DNA of 64,000 nt, from contig OY757907.1 of NCBI GenBank assembly GCA_963585895.1, positions 105,779,430 through 105,843,429 of the forward strand, in the 5' to 3' direction. The position numbers and the translations under genes are program-made. This document shows positions 46,861 through 58,062 of the stretch, in pieces (within the stretch, counting starts at the first letter, position 1; each line of letters begins with the position of its first letter). Under the pieces are notes generated by a model. The model saw nothing but the letters and a program-made list of their open reading frames with translations. It made no database searches and was not told the origin of the DNA. This DNA comes from Sepioteuthis lessoniana (lineage: Eukaryota > Mollusca > Cephalopoda > Myopsida > Loliginidae).

Positions 46861-47202
46861 CTCAAATGGGAACCTGGCAAAAAATATTACTTGTTTTTTC
46901 TAATTTCAGAGATGATGAATTATTATATACTGATGTATTTGAATGAAGATCCTAATCTTGGTTGTTTTATTCATAAAATTTCACCCATTGTCCCATCTAG
47001 CTTTCAATAACCTGGGTATATGGAGGGGAACCATTTATTCAAAGAATGACCTTAATCTACAACAATGGAGAGAACAAAGGGTTTGGTCTGAAATTCTCAG
47101 AAAGCTACTTAGTACACAAGAATAAGGTAAGAAAGTACAACAGCCAAAACTTTGCAACTATAACAACAACCAAAATAAGGACAAAATCAAATACATAATT
47201 GG

Positions 47203-47612
47203 TTGGTATTTTATGGCATATCAACCCTTGTGGATTATTTAATGCCAAATAGTGTTTTTATATACACATTTGTGAGCAAATACTTTGTAGTAACTTCTTT
47301 TTTAATGAGTTGTAAGAGTTTATTCGTTTGTACACAGTTAAATGTTTCTGCTATCTAACATTAGAAATTCTATTTGTCAAGTATTCTAGTGTAATATAAA
47401 TAATCTGTAGAGAGCTGTATAGTTTTGAATAACTCATAATAATAATCTTTTGTAAATGATTGAACAGCTCTATTTGACCCATAGATTACCATATCAAGTA
47501 ATACTAATCGGAATCAGAGTGGACCTGGGAGTAATGGCAATGAAGAGTTGCCCCAAAGCTCCAAAATTGAAGCTTGACCATCAAATGCAATATAGTGTCA
47601 TATTCAGGACAC
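47203..47612 (-). mobile_element. R1, 5' truncated, with TSD
   Basis: 410 bp. The tail lies at left (ggcatatcaacccttgtgga). The element stops early at 'catattcaggacac', missing the head. Flanked by tacataattgg at 47192-47202 and 47613-47623. 5' truncation with a TSD is typical of LINE-driven insertion. Confidence 0.9.
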
Positions 47613-47674
47613 TACATAATTGGATATTACAGTATAGAGAAACTGTTGTTAAAATTTCAAGAAATTGTACTTAC

Positions 47675-47734
47675 CAATAAATATTAGAAACACAGTAAAG
47701 ACAACACACAGTAGTTGAAAGAGAAGAGCAAAGC
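47675..47734 (-). CDS. TMEM272-like membrane protein, TM1 exon
   Basis: A 60-bp exon between a strong acceptor (T-run, ttttgtAG) and donor ATTG|GTAAGT. It is phase 1 at both ends, so the flanking exons remain in frame. It encodes FALLFQLLCVVFTVFLIFI plus the shared glycines, that is, the first transmembrane helix, which runs directly into CYYVKSCSC of the next exon. The plus-strand A-run at 47739-47765 supplies the polypyrimidine tract. At about 30.8 kb the downstream intron is the largest in the window. Confidence 0.82.
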
Positions 47735-47738
47735 CTAC

Positions 47739-47765
47739 AAAAAAAAAAAAAAAAAAAAAAAAAAA
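47739..47765. repeat. Poly(A) (T-run of the splice acceptor)
   Basis: About 27 A on the plus strand, directly upstream (gene sense) of the TM1 exon. Confidence 0.85.
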
Positions 47766-48754
47766 GTATGCATAAGATAAAATTATATGTACATCACTTA
47801 ATAATTCACTAAATAAGAAAAATAAACAAAAAATTAAAAAAACAAAACAAACTTTTGAATAAAATAAAGGCTTCATGTTTACACTCGGTAATAATGATGA
47901 AAAATTTATTGATTGAAAATAATTGTTTCCTATATTTTTTTTCAAAAAGGTGTCAACAAAATTATGGAAGAAAATAGCATTATTTGTAAAGAATTGAACA
48001 AATGAAGATGAAACAAGGATGGTGCAGTCAATGCAAGTCTACAGAGTTCATATTGGAAATGATAAATGTAATAGATGCACTGAATGACAGAAAACATACA
48101 TTTTCAAATGTGCATCTTCCCTTGTATTGATTTTAAAGTGAAAATCTATAAGGTAAACCAAGAGATGATATGATTATCTTTTTTATTTCTTTTTCAAGAC
48201 AAACACAAGTGGAATAAAAAATTTTTTTAAAAAGCCAACAATACAAAATCATGAAAAAGAAAACGCTCTCAACAAAATACAGTAAAACATGACAATAATT
48301 TTCATTCTTTAGAAAATTGATTTTCCCCTCCTTTCAAGGAAATCAAAGTGTATTTTGAATGCAATGCTTCAACAAATCCATATAAAACAGCAAGTGTGTG
48401 TGGGTAGTGGAATGAAACAATATTCTTTGACCTCTTCAGCTTATCAGAGCCCAAATTTACAATCTCTTAAGTCAATGGGTTTAAAACATAAGTTGAAACA
48501 AGCTTTTTAACATTCCAGGTTTAATATTTTTCAACAAACCTTTCCACTTGTAAATATCTAATAAAAGGTACAGGATAGATAATGTTCATTACAGTTTTAA
48601 GCACTGAAACATTCAATGCAAAATGGATCTAAAATTACATCTGAAGATTTCTAAGTCTCTTTTATGATCTCAGATCTATTTGAGATATCAGAGATTTACT
48701 TTAAATAAACAAATAAATAGTCAAAATGTCTTACATCATTCTATGTCGTCACCC
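47766..48754. other. Intron 1, nothing recognised
   Basis: AT-rich. Confidence 0.35.
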
Positions 48755-48912
48755 ACCAGCTCCAAAACAGGCAGGATGTGACAAAAGGTTAATTTCTTAG
48801 CAGAGGAAGGCTGGCTTAAATTCAGAGTTTTCTTTTTCCTAGAGTAGTTGCCATACCTACACTAAAGAACACAGTCAACCTTACTATTTACCCATCATGG
48901 GAAGGAGAGAGA
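48755..48912 (-). mobile_element. SINE2 tail fragment
   Basis: Reverse SINE2 3' part (caggatgtgacaaaaggtta; gtagttgccatacctacact). The head is absent. Confidence 0.65.
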
Positions 48913-49682
48913 AGAAATGGATTCATGTCTTTTTTAAGAACATCACTGTTGATGTCTGTCCAGAATTTACCAATTCTGAGTAAATCCTTGCTCGTGTTAC
49001 CATAGAAAAACAGAGCAGTTGTTAGTGTGAAGATAAACAGGCCCATCTTTCTGGCATGAAAAATCATTCCACAGTCAAATGAGGTTAAATCCTGTCTGCG
49101 TCTAATTGTTGCTACAGTTACACTACCTCTTTACCTATTATCTAACACATAGGTCTTTTGGCTGAATCCATTTTTATAAGTGGGAGAGGACAAAACACTT
49201 TAGTGTATTGATCTCTATAAACTTTAGTCGTTCAGTTTATTTTTTATCAGAATCAGTTTTGTCAGGAATCAACAAATTTTATTATTTACTCCAGGAATCA
49301 AACAAGATTAAAAAAAAAAGGCAAAAATGAAAGGGTAAAACAGAAGTTTAAGAAATTAGAAGACAAAAGACAAATTTAATGAAGAAACAAAAAAGAAAAT
49401 GATAAATAATCTATCAAATTATGATAGTTATTACTTTTAGAGGAAATAGAAGTGGTTAACTGAATCTTTCTTTTATAACCAAGTAGAGAGCAACTTAGAA
49501 TTATATTTTTGAGGCCTACAAGTGTTTTATAGAATAGTATAAAATATTCTTTGAAAGTGATTTGACTTATGAAATGCAATATCTATTTCAATTAAAAGCA
49601 GTATCAAAGAAAAATTTTTCAACATGTAAAATTCAATGAAATATAATGTTTTAAGCATTACAGACAGGTAGAATGAAATTCA
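48913..49682. other. Intron 1, nothing recognised
   Basis: AT-rich, no assignable element. Confidence 0.3.
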
Positions 49683-49684
49683 TA

Positions 49685-49895
49685 TACAGGGTAGTGCCAA
49701 AGTCAACACTTAGAAAAAATAAATGACTTATTCATCTACTTTATTTCTTCCACAATTCCATAATTTTTTCAAGTAATTTCCAAGGATCAGAAAATAATAT
49801 AATATAATTAATTAAAATAAAAATTTCTTCATATTTTTTTTATTCAAAAGTGTTAAATTTTTAAAATAGTAAATGACTTTGCCACCATCCTATAT
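49685..49895. mobile_element. Short TIR element (mariner-type MITE?)
   Basis: Ends acagggtagtgccaaagtca and, in reverse, taggatggtggcaaagtca; about 16 of 19 alike. TA lies on both sides. 210 bp, AT-rich, non-coding. Confidence 0.55.
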
Positions 49896-49899
49896 AAGA

Positions 49900-50755
49900 C
49901 AATGTTCTGCAAAAATTCATAGTCATCTTTCAGATAAAAATGCCATTCACTCTAACATGGAGGTCTATAAACTAGAAAAAGACTGTATAGGTAATTGGGG
50001 ACCTAAAAGCCTTTGTCCCCTTTCCTTATAAATTTTTCCATTGCAGTGTCTAATAAAGATTAAAAATGGATTTTACTGGTAAATGGTTCTTATCTATCAG
50101 CAGGGAGGACATACAGCTCCCCATCACCCACCAAGAATATCATGCAGATGTACACATTTTTTCTTTTATTTTTATTTGTATGTGGAAACTAGGGGCAAGA
50201 AAGAGTCTTCTGATGCTGAAGTGCCAAGCTTCTATGCCTTAGAATTTTATAGGAGCAAAGGGAGATAATGAGAGAAAAGTTTTTCTTGATCATACAATCA
50301 AGAAAAAAACTGAAGAGCTCTTCTGTTGCCTTGTGGGATTCAACCACTGAATCAATTGCATTTTGTTCTCTTGTATTAGAGAGAACCTCCAAGCATTTCC
50401 TTTTCTTACTCTTCCATTTTCTGAAGAAATCAGTACCCAACCTTCCATCCTCCTTGTTTTCCAATGCACTAATTATCTAAATCATTTTTCTAAGCTGGAA
50501 TTTCCAGGGATATAGGATAAAGAAATAGAAAAGAAAAAAAAATGAAAAGAAGACCTTTAGAGAAGGCTGGCATAAATAAAAAATTAAAAAAATAACAACA
50601 GTCTAACAAAATAAAAAGAATCTACTGCAGTGGAGCCAAACACGTTACATCATTAAAAATATTCAAAGTCAAAAAAATAAAAAAATGAATAAATAAAAAT
50701 AAAGCAGGAAAAAGAAAGTAAAAAAATGAAGGAAAATCTTAGAAAATTTACATAC
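49900..50755. other. Intron 1, nothing firm
   Basis: A 91-codon minus-strand frame at 50189-50464 has fair complexity (FFRKWKSKKRKCLEVLSN) but no recognised domain. Confidence 0.3.
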
Positions 50756-50756
50756 T

Positions 50757-50932
50757 TAATTTGTTTGTTAATGGCATATCAAACTTTGTGGGTTATTTAA
50801 TGTCAAAACCATCCTTGTAGAAGAACAGTAGTGATACTATTGAACTCACAGCTGGACGGATAAAAGGGTTCATACCTTTCCTGAGGGTATTGGTCCCAAA
50901 GTGAATGTAATAGCACAAGTGGAGTTTGAGTT
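50757..50932 (-). mobile_element. SINE3 copy, head missing
   Basis: Shared tail (ggcatatcaaactttgtggg), cttgtagaagaacagtagtg, and catacctttcctgagggtat. Confidence 0.8.
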
Positions 50933-50936
50933 TTGT

Positions 50937-50985
50937 TTAAGGGCATATCAACCATTATGGGTCATTAAATGCTAAAAAGGTTTGA
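50937..50985 (-). mobile_element. R1/SINE3 tail scrap
   Basis: gggcatatcaaccattatgg, cattaaatgctaaaaagg; an isolated tail. Confidence 0.5.
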
Positions 50986-51130
50986 TTGGTTTTGTCTTCC
51001 CTGTGGGTTTTAAGGTATGGGTTTTTATAATAGTATTTGATTACATTTGGTTAGATTTTAGTGTATAGGCTGTTTTTTCTTCTTTTTTATAGAAAACTCA
51101 AGATGTCCTCTGGTTTGGTGTTTTTGAAAA

Positions 51131-52530
51131 TGTCCTTTAGGTTGCTTATCTGGTACTATTTTGGGCAAGTTTATTTGAAATTGATAGATAGATGGATGAA
51201 GGGATGCATCCTCCCCTTCCCTAAAAAGGGTGACCTCGGATTAGCCAAAAACTACTGAGGCATAACACTTACATCCATAGCAGCCAAAATCTACAATGCC
51301 CTACTAGAAAACCGCATAGAACCCAAAATCGACAACATACTTAGGAAAACCCAAAATGGCTTCCGAAGAAATAGATCCACGACCTCACAAATATTAACCA
51401 TCCGTAGAATCCTTGAAGGTGTACGGGCAAAAACCTACAAGCGACATTAATATTTGTTGACTTTACCAAGGCCTTCGATTCCATTCACAGAGGAAAGATG
51501 GAACAAATCCTACTAGCATACGGCATACCTAAAGAAACCGTAGCAGCAATAACGATTCTCAATAGAAACATCAAAGTAAAAGTACGATCACCAGATGGAG
51601 ACATAGAATACTTCGACATTGTAGCAGGAGTACTACAAGGGGACATGCTAGCTCCATACCTCTTTATCATTTGTCTAGACTACGTACTTAGAATATCGAT
51701 TGACAAAATCAGAAAGAATGGCTTCGAGCTGACAAAGAAAAGAAGTAGAAGGTACCCCGCAAAAACAATTACCGACGCTGACGACATAGCGATACTGGCA
51801 AATACACCCGACCAAGCTGAAACACTACTGCATAGTTTGGAACGAGCAGCTGCAGGCATAGGCCTCTATGTCAATGCACACAAAACGGAATATATGTGCT
51901 ATAATCAAAAGGGTGACATATCCACTCTAGACGGAACCCCTCTTAAACTAGTAGACAAATTCACTTACCTAGGAAGCAGCGTCGCATCAATCGAAAAGGA
52001 CATTGACACGAGGTTAAGGAAAGCATGGACAGCTATCAATAGGCTATCGATTATATGGAAATCAGACCTAGCCGATAAAATGAAACGTAGTTTCTTCCAG
52101 GCAGTGGTCGCATCGATACTGCTGTATGGATGCACTACATGGACTCTAACAAAACGGCTGGAGAAGACGCTAGACGGCAATTACACAAGAATGCTGCGAG
52201 CAATCTTGAACAAGTCCTGGCGGCAACACCCCAAAAGAGACCAACTGTATGGCCACCTGCCTCCTATCATGAAAACTATTCAAGTTAGACGAACCAGACA
52301 TGCAGGACACTGCTGGAGAAGCAGGGACGAACTCATAAGTGATGTACTCTTATGGACCCCCACACATGGCCGTGCGAAGGCAGGACGACCAGCACGAACA
52401 TACATTCAACAACTATGTGAGGATACGGGATGTTGTCCAGAAGACCTGCCTGAGGCAATGAACGATAGGGAAAAGTGGCAAGAGAGGGTCAGGGATATCC
52501 ATGCTACCAGCACGACATGATGATGATGAT
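51131..52530 (+). mobile_element. RTE-type LINE, best-preserved copy
   Basis: A 1,400-bp 5'-truncated LINE flanked by 13-bp perfect TSDs gtgtttttgaaaa (51118-51130 and 52531-52543). It encodes the later part of the reverse transcriptase and C-terminus. In order: DRWMKGCILPFPKKGDLGLA, a TGA in the NY(R)GITLTS motif, a frameshift near 51440, then an open frame of 340 codons (51498-52520). That frame has YFDIVAGVLQGDMLAPYLFI, the remnant catalytic box TDADDIAIL, VNAHKTEYMCYNQ, GNYTRMLRAILNKSWRQHP and EDLPEAMNDREKW. The expected 'YADD' has lost YA (a 6-bp in-frame loss), so the polymerase would be dead. The gat-repeat tail gives the 3' end. Confidence 0.93.
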
Positions 52531-52543
52531 GTGTTTTTGAAAA

Positions 52544-52901
52544 ATCAAAAAAACACGAAAAAAAATTAACAGGACTTCTTCAGATCTTATGGATAAAATA
52601 AATCAGAATAGACACAGAAAAGAAGGTGGGAGGGGATAGAAGAGGGGTGAAGAGTTATCTCCTCATTTAGCCCACTTCTGTTTTTTTTTATTTTATTGTC
52701 GGTTAGAATTATAGTAAATTAATTAAAAAAAATTTTTTTTTAAATTCTAATTATTTTTCAACTTAAACTTACAGATTTAATACTAAATTAGAAAAATAAA
52801 TTTATTCAATAACTTTACATAACGATACAGTAAAAATTATATTAAATTAATTTCAGGATTTAATTAAATTTAACTTTTTTTAAAAATCAACATATAAATC
52901 A

Positions 52902-52955
<54 letters not shown>

Positions 52956-53235
52956 CAATCCAATACAAATAAAAACAATACATTGCTATGATTAGTTTCT
53001 TCATTTTCATGATGACGAAGCAATGCAACATTCAGAAAAAACTCAGCTCTACAATTTTGTATATAAGCTCAATCTCAGATATCAAGTAATCATATATGCA
53101 GTGAAATTTAAAAAGTAATAGATAATTCTGTAAAATTGTCGATAACAGATTCCATTTACTAAAGCTTTTTTTGTGTCACTGACAGTTTCATGAGCAGTAC
53201 CAAACTGACAGACATGAAAAACCACCAAATAAGTT
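52544..53235. other. Intron 1 with (TA)n
   Basis: A TA microsatellite lies at 52903-52954. The rest is AT-rich without named elements. Confidence 0.4.
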
Positions 53236-53480
53236 CTGAGTAGAGTGTTTGCCAATGGTCCAGGAGATAGGGGTTCAATCCCTTGTCGAGTCATACCAAA
53301 GACTCTAAAATGGTACTTGATGCCATCTTGCTTAACACTCAGCATTATAAGGTAAGGATCAAGGGTAAAGTGGAGCAATCCAGGGAATGGAGTAGCATCC
53401 TCCCCTACACCTCGGTTTAGTAGCTACTGAAAAGGGAGCCTTCAGGTCACCCTTGACTAAGGTCGCCAACTTAACTTTTA
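53236..53480 (+). mobile_element. SINE1 copy, 5' shortened
   Basis: gagtagagtgtttgccaatg, ggttcaatcccttgtcgag and ggtcgccaacttaact. It lacks the first roughly 15 bp. Confidence 0.88.
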
Positions 53481-53488
53481 CTTATTAT

Positions 53489-53492
<4 letters not shown>

Positions 53493-53523
<31 letters not shown>
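53493..53523. repeat. (CA)n microsatellite
   Basis: About 15 ca units following the SINE1 tail. Confidence 0.9.
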
Positions 53524-53524
<1 letters not shown>

Positions 53525-54587
53525 CAGAAGTTTGTCAATTAATCAGATGATGAATGAAATACAATGAAAATAAGATAAAATCTAAATAGTTCAAATATGT
53601 AGACATGTCCAACATTTACATAATTCAATGTCAATTTTGCACTAAATATCCATCAGTCTTCCACAATGAGATAAGATCATAATTTCTTTTCATAACTATA
53701 AATCCATTATCTATATAAAATAAAAATTAATATACAGATAAAAACTTTTGTAATAAGTATTTAGTAGCCTAATGTTAAATTTGATCAAATGGTTTGACCA
53801 GAAGAACAATAACTTTATTTTCAAAATAAGATGGAAAATTAATTTCACCTATATATTTAGGATTGCCACAATAATCATTATAAAGAGATTTTTTTGGATT
53901 TAAGTTCATCTGAAAGTCATTAACCAATTAATTTTTCATCAATTTTATCATTTATCATACAACTAATTTGGTAATCACTAGTGTCAGAATCAAGTCTATC
54001 TCAATGAAGTTTATTTCCATTTGTGATTCTAGTTTTAAATTTTATTGTCATATGAACTTTCATCCTATTGAATTTTCAGGAAATAAGCAATAGAAAAAAG
54101 ATTTTCAAACAGAAGGAAATTACTTAATAAGTAATTGATACTCACCAAAAAGTGAGCAGATAGACAGACAGATGCTTCTCTTGCTATTGACATCCCACAG
54201 AATAACTCTACATAATAGGATTTTCTTTGTTGAATGAAAGTTTTAGCCTTAATCATTTTCTTTTCTGAGAAATCGTATAAGGGTCATCAGGAGAGAATGA
54301 GCACTGTTTTGGGGCCTTCCTCTCAATAGTTTTATTTGCACACTGGACCTCCTTACTGAATATAAATGTATATATCACTAAGGCCCTATTAGTTATTTAC
54401 TAAGCTATGTTTAGATGTTGACTTAGAAGTGTAACGGCGAAATGTGATTTGAAATATAACTGCGTGCGTTATAAGAATATTACGTGAATCTCATTATGCA
54501 TTCACAATTGAGAGTCGGTTTAACAAACTTCATTTTGAATTGTTCCATATCCACATGGAACTATTTTCTGTTATTTCTATGAGGTGT
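53524..54587. other. Intron 1, nothing recognised
   Basis: AT-rich. Confidence 0.35.
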
Positions 54588-54605
54588 TTTATACATTTGT
54601 CTATT

Positions 54606-54895
54606 TATATTTACCAACCCCTCCGCTTGGGCAGGATATGACACAAGGTCAATCTTTTAAGCGGAGTTTAACAGGTTTGAATTCAGGGTTTTCCTTCTCC
54701 TAGACTAGTTGCCTCACCAAGGCTGAAGAACCTAGTCTGTCCTACTATTTACCCATAGCTGGAGGGAGAATAATTGGATTCATACCTTTCTCAAGGGTAT
54801 TAGTGCAATGTGAAATCCAATCAGTCTCGTCCAGGATTTGAACTCGTGTGGCCGTGTCCATTTCCTATGACGATAACCATTACACCACGGGCACC
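54606..54895 (-). mobile_element. SINE2, full length, 18-bp perfect TSD
   Basis: 290-bp reverse copy with tRNA-like head (plus strand: cgataaccattacaccacgg). The flanks 54588-54605 and 54896-54913 are identical (tttatacatttgtctatt). This is the best reference for SINE2 ends, and recent by its intact TSD. Confidence 0.95.
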
Positions 54896-54929
54896 TTTAT
54901 ACATTTGTCTATTAAGCCCTTTGATTCCA

Positions 54930-55740
54930 ATTTGACTAAGAAACTAGTACAGGGTACCTGCTATGAATCCTCTTGCTCCTATTTCTACAGCTTTCATGTT
55001 CACACTGTACCCTTCCTTTTCCAGTTAATTTTTTAAGATCTTCGTATTTGTTGGTTTTATACTCATGGCTTTGATCCATCCGGCTTTCATATGGTATTGA
55101 TAGTTCTATCATGATGATTTTAAGGTTTACCCCTGACAAAAGAACAATGTCTAGTCGCAAACTTCTGCTAGATATTGATTTTGAGTAATCGTTATGCTAT
55201 CCTGGTAGGTTGGCAGATACCTCCCACTTGATCCAAGAAGGTTTTGATCAGGTATAGCTCAATGCTTGATTGTTTGCACAGAGTCAGTATATATTCTGCC
55301 CCTCTTTGAAACAAATTTCTGGGTTGAAATAGTTGGTTCTGATTTCATATAATTCTTTATAAATTTGACCAACTCCTCCAATATTCTGTTGTGCCTCCAG
55401 GTGTATCTCTCATTTCCAAGAGCTGTCTTACAGGAGCCGAGAACATGCTTCAATGTTTGTGGTTTGTCATTACATAGAGGACAGGTAGGATCATTTTCTT
55501 TCTTCCATTTAAAAAGATTGTTTTCAGCAGAAAGTTAGTTGTACGTAGAGCGTATTAGAAAACTCTGCCATATGGCATTCCAAGTAATAGACTTTTGCAA
55601 GGTCTCCTCCCAGTTTGTCCATTGGCCTTGTTGGGATTGCAGAATGCCTTTTAGGAATCTTTTATTGCCAACCTCACTCCTTACATCCTGAATGACCATA
55701 TCCTTTTTGCCAGTGAAAGGATTCAATTGCTAGTTGAAAA
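54930..55740 (-). mobile_element. RLE-type LINE (R2-like), C-terminal third
   Basis: The minus strand reads, from the right: QDVRSEVGNKRFLKGILQSQ, then a zinc-knuckle CPLCNDKPQTLKHVLGSCK (C-x2-C-x7-H-x4-C), TWRHNRILEELVKFIKNYM, and RLDIVLLSG. The endonuclease core IIMIELSIPYESRMDQSHEY and KYEDLKK follow. Knuckle plus RPD...E-x-PYE is the hallmark order of elements with a restriction-like endonuclease. Several stops and frameshifts. This is a different subfamily from the 10.0 and 57.8 kb pieces. Confidence 0.82.
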
Positions 55741-55993
55741 TCTTAGAGTCATCATATCTAAAGTTACCAAATTTTATATTTATGCATAAAATACTGATAA
55801 AACTTTTCTTGCTTACACAATCAAATATGGTTTGTTTAAGCTAATAAAATAAATCAAATTATTTTTTCTAAAAGTTGCAGAAAATATAGAAAAGTGTGTT
55901 GTAGTTCATATTTCTCTGAATGTGGAAAATATAAGTATTGAAATTAAAACCTTAAATTACAAATATCATCAAACAGTGAAACTGAGTTCTTAC
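55741..55993. other. Intron 1, donor-proximal
   Basis: AT-rich, nothing seen. Confidence 0.4.
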
Positions 55994-56083
55994 CCGCTGC
56001 ACAGATTGAAAGAAACTTCTTAACAAATGTCTTTGCATAGTATGATATACTGGAAGTAGATCCTTCAGTATTTGGTGCATTCT
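55994..56083 (-). CDS. TMEM272-like membrane protein, first exon seen
   Basis: 90 bp, donor GCGG|GTAAGA (exon ends 55994). The acceptor is either ttttaccAG (exon from 56083) or two bases further (56081). It encodes NAPNTEGSTSSISYYAKTFV then KKFLSICAA and a Gly shared with the TM1 exon, which is the cytosolic-type N-terminal stretch before the first helix. The donor phase (1) matches the next acceptor. No initiating ATG in this exon starts the protein in the right frame, so at least one further coding exon lies upstream, between 56.1 kb and beyond the window. With it, the protein would slightly exceed 190 residues, in the usual range for the family. Confidence 0.72.
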
Positions 56084-56264
56084 CTGGTAAAAAAAGAAAA
56101 ACGTAAAAAACATCATTTCTTATTAGAAATAAAACTTAAAACAGAAAAAACAAAACTTTTTAGTTGTATTTGTTAAACTTAAAAAATATTTTTGGACTTA
56201 TGTTACTAAAATAAAAAGATACCAAATTGAAGAGAGTGGTTAAAAGATACAATTTATTTGCAAA

Positions 56265-56486
56265 GTTGACGGATTTTAATTGGATATCATTCTATTTGGG
56301 TTTATTTCATGTCTAGAGGTTGGGGTATTGTGTACATTGTATGTTACTATTTACATTTTTTCGTGTAGTTGTTTTTTTTAAAGTTTTTTTGCACAGTTAT
56401 AGGATATCAAGTATTCTCATCTAATACTAATAATTTGCACAGCTGTATGATTTCAAGTATTCCTATGTTATACTAATAATTTACAA
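56265..56486 (-). mobile_element. R1 fragment, older subfamily (split by SINE1)
   Basis: Tail variant (atgtctagaggttggggtat) and subrepeats (gtatgatttcaagtattcct). Subrepeats resume after the SINE1 at about 56755. Confidence 0.6.
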
Positions 56487-56751
56487 CTGGCCCATTGACT
56501 TAGTGGTAGAGTGTTTGCCAATGGCCTGGGAGACTGGGATTCAATCTCAAGTCGAGTCATACCAAAGACTCAAAAAGTGGTACTTGATACCTCCTTGCTT
56601 AAACACTCAGCATTATAAGATACGTTTCAAGGGTAAAGTGGAGCAATCCAAGGAAAGGAGTAGTGCCCTCCTCTACACCTTGGTGTAGTAGCTACTGAAA
56701 AGGGAGCTTTCAAGTAACCCTCAACTAAGGTCGCCAACTTTACTTACTATA
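56487..56751 (+). mobile_element. SINE1 copy inside R1
   Basis: cttagtggtagagtgtttgc, gggattcaatctcaagtcgag and ggtcgccaactttacttact. Complete. Confidence 0.9.
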
Positions 56752-57012
56752 CGGTTTAAAGTAATTTATTTCTATCTATTAATAGTTATTTGTTTACATA
56801 GTTATATGGTTTCAAGAAACCAATAATAATAATAATAATAATGATAAATCTTAAGTCAACAATTGAAACAATTTAACTGTGTGTGAAAACGAGCTCAAGT
56901 TTGTTTTAAAATGTTATCTATAAAATATGTTGACAGATTATATATGTATAAACAGGATTTGGCATTAAATAACCTCTATTGGTTGATATGCCATAAAACA
57001 CAACTAAACCTA
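56752..57012 (+). mobile_element. R1 subrepeats and tail
   Basis: Includes a (taa)n run at 56826-56842 and tail ggatttggcattaaataacc at 56953-56972. Confidence 0.65.
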
Positions 57013-57055
57013 AGTCAACAATTATAGCTTCACCTAATTATTCTTAATATAAATC

Positions 57056-57500
57056 ATCATCATGTCGTGCTGGTAGCACGGATATCCCTGACCCTCTCTC
57101 GCCACTTTTCCCTATCATTCATCGCCTAAGGCAGGTCTTCTGGACAACATCCTGTATCCTCACATAGTTGCTGAATGTATGTTCGTGCTGGTCGTCCTGC
57201 TTTTGCACGGCCATGTGTGGGGGTCCATAAGAGTACATCACTTATGAGTTCGTCCCTGCTTCTCCAGCAGTGTCCTGCATGTCTGGTTCGTCTAACTTGA
57301 ATAGTTTTCATGATAGGAGGCAGGTGGCCGTACAGTTGGTGTCTTGTGGGGTGTTGCCGCCAGGACTTGTTCAAGATTGCTCGCAGCATTCTTGTGTAAT
57401 TGCCGTCTAGCTTCTTCTCCAGCCGTTTTGTTAGAGTCCATGTAGTGCATCCATATAACAGTATCGATGCGACTGCTGCCTGGAAGAAACTGCGTTTCAT
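57056..57500 (-). mobile_element. RTE-type LINE, 3' end, young
   Basis: 5'-truncated copy. From 57500 it reads MKRSFFQAAVASILLYGCTT without interruption for 124 codons to EDLP; then a stop where other copies have EAMNDRE. The cat-repeat on the plus strand at 57056 is its gat tail. Among the least decayed RTE pieces in the window. Confidence 0.92.
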
Positions 57501-57652
57501 TTTTAAATAATTTACAGTTACGTTGCATCAAGTATTTGAGTTTTATACAAGATAGTTACAGGTATTAAAATTTTTTTTAAAGTAACTTTATAAAATGGTT
57601 ATTTCTAAAACTCTAATTACATGATATTCTAGGTACTTCAACCTTACTCGGA

Positions 57653-57842
57653 GGTGTCCCTGTGGTGTAATGGTTAAAGTGTTGGACTGCAGAAGTGTAG
57701 TACGTGAGTTCGAAATCCAGTCACACTATTACATTCACTTTCGGAAAAATACCCTTAGGAAAGGTATGAACCCCCTTATCCTCCCATCTATGGGTTAAAT
57801 AGTACCACTACTTATCTAAAAGGATGGATTTGGCATTAAAAA
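57653..57842 (+). mobile_element. SINE3, complete, forward
   Basis: tRNA-like A box (tgtggtgtaatggttaaagt) and B box (gagttcgaaatccag), then tacccttaggaaaggtatga, atgggttaaatagtaccact, and the shared tail ggatttggcattaaa. It leads directly into the RLE-LINE fragment. Confidence 0.88.
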
Positions 57843-58062
57843 ACTGTGGAACATGAGAGTGGTTATTATACCAATAGAAATTGGTGCTCTTGGTACAGTC
57901 ACAAAAGGATTAGTAAAAGGACTGAAGGACTTGGAAATAATAGGACGAGTGGAGACCATCCAAACTACTGCATTATTGAGATCAGCCTGGAGACTTGTCA
58001 CTCAAAATTTACTGAAAGACCATCAGTTAATGCTGATGTGAAAAACTCTTAAGGAATAAAAA
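57843..58062 (+). mobile_element. RLE-type LINE, C-terminal tip
   Basis: RVVIIPIEIGALGTVTKGLV, VETIQTTALLRSA and KDHQLMLM with a terminal stop correspond to the 10.07-10.29 kb piece on the other strand. Ends with 'ggaataaaaataatgatat'. 5' truncated, abutting the SINE3 tail. Confidence 0.75.

Noticed and set aside
50189-50464. 91-codon minus-strand frame
   Set aside because: Fair complexity, but no family recognised and no splice signals that I trust; left unannotated as a gene.
57653-57730. tRNA-like A and B boxes as a tRNA gene
   Set aside because: The boxes belong to SINE heads (same context repeated across the window); the fold is imperfect and there is no terminator after about 75 nt.
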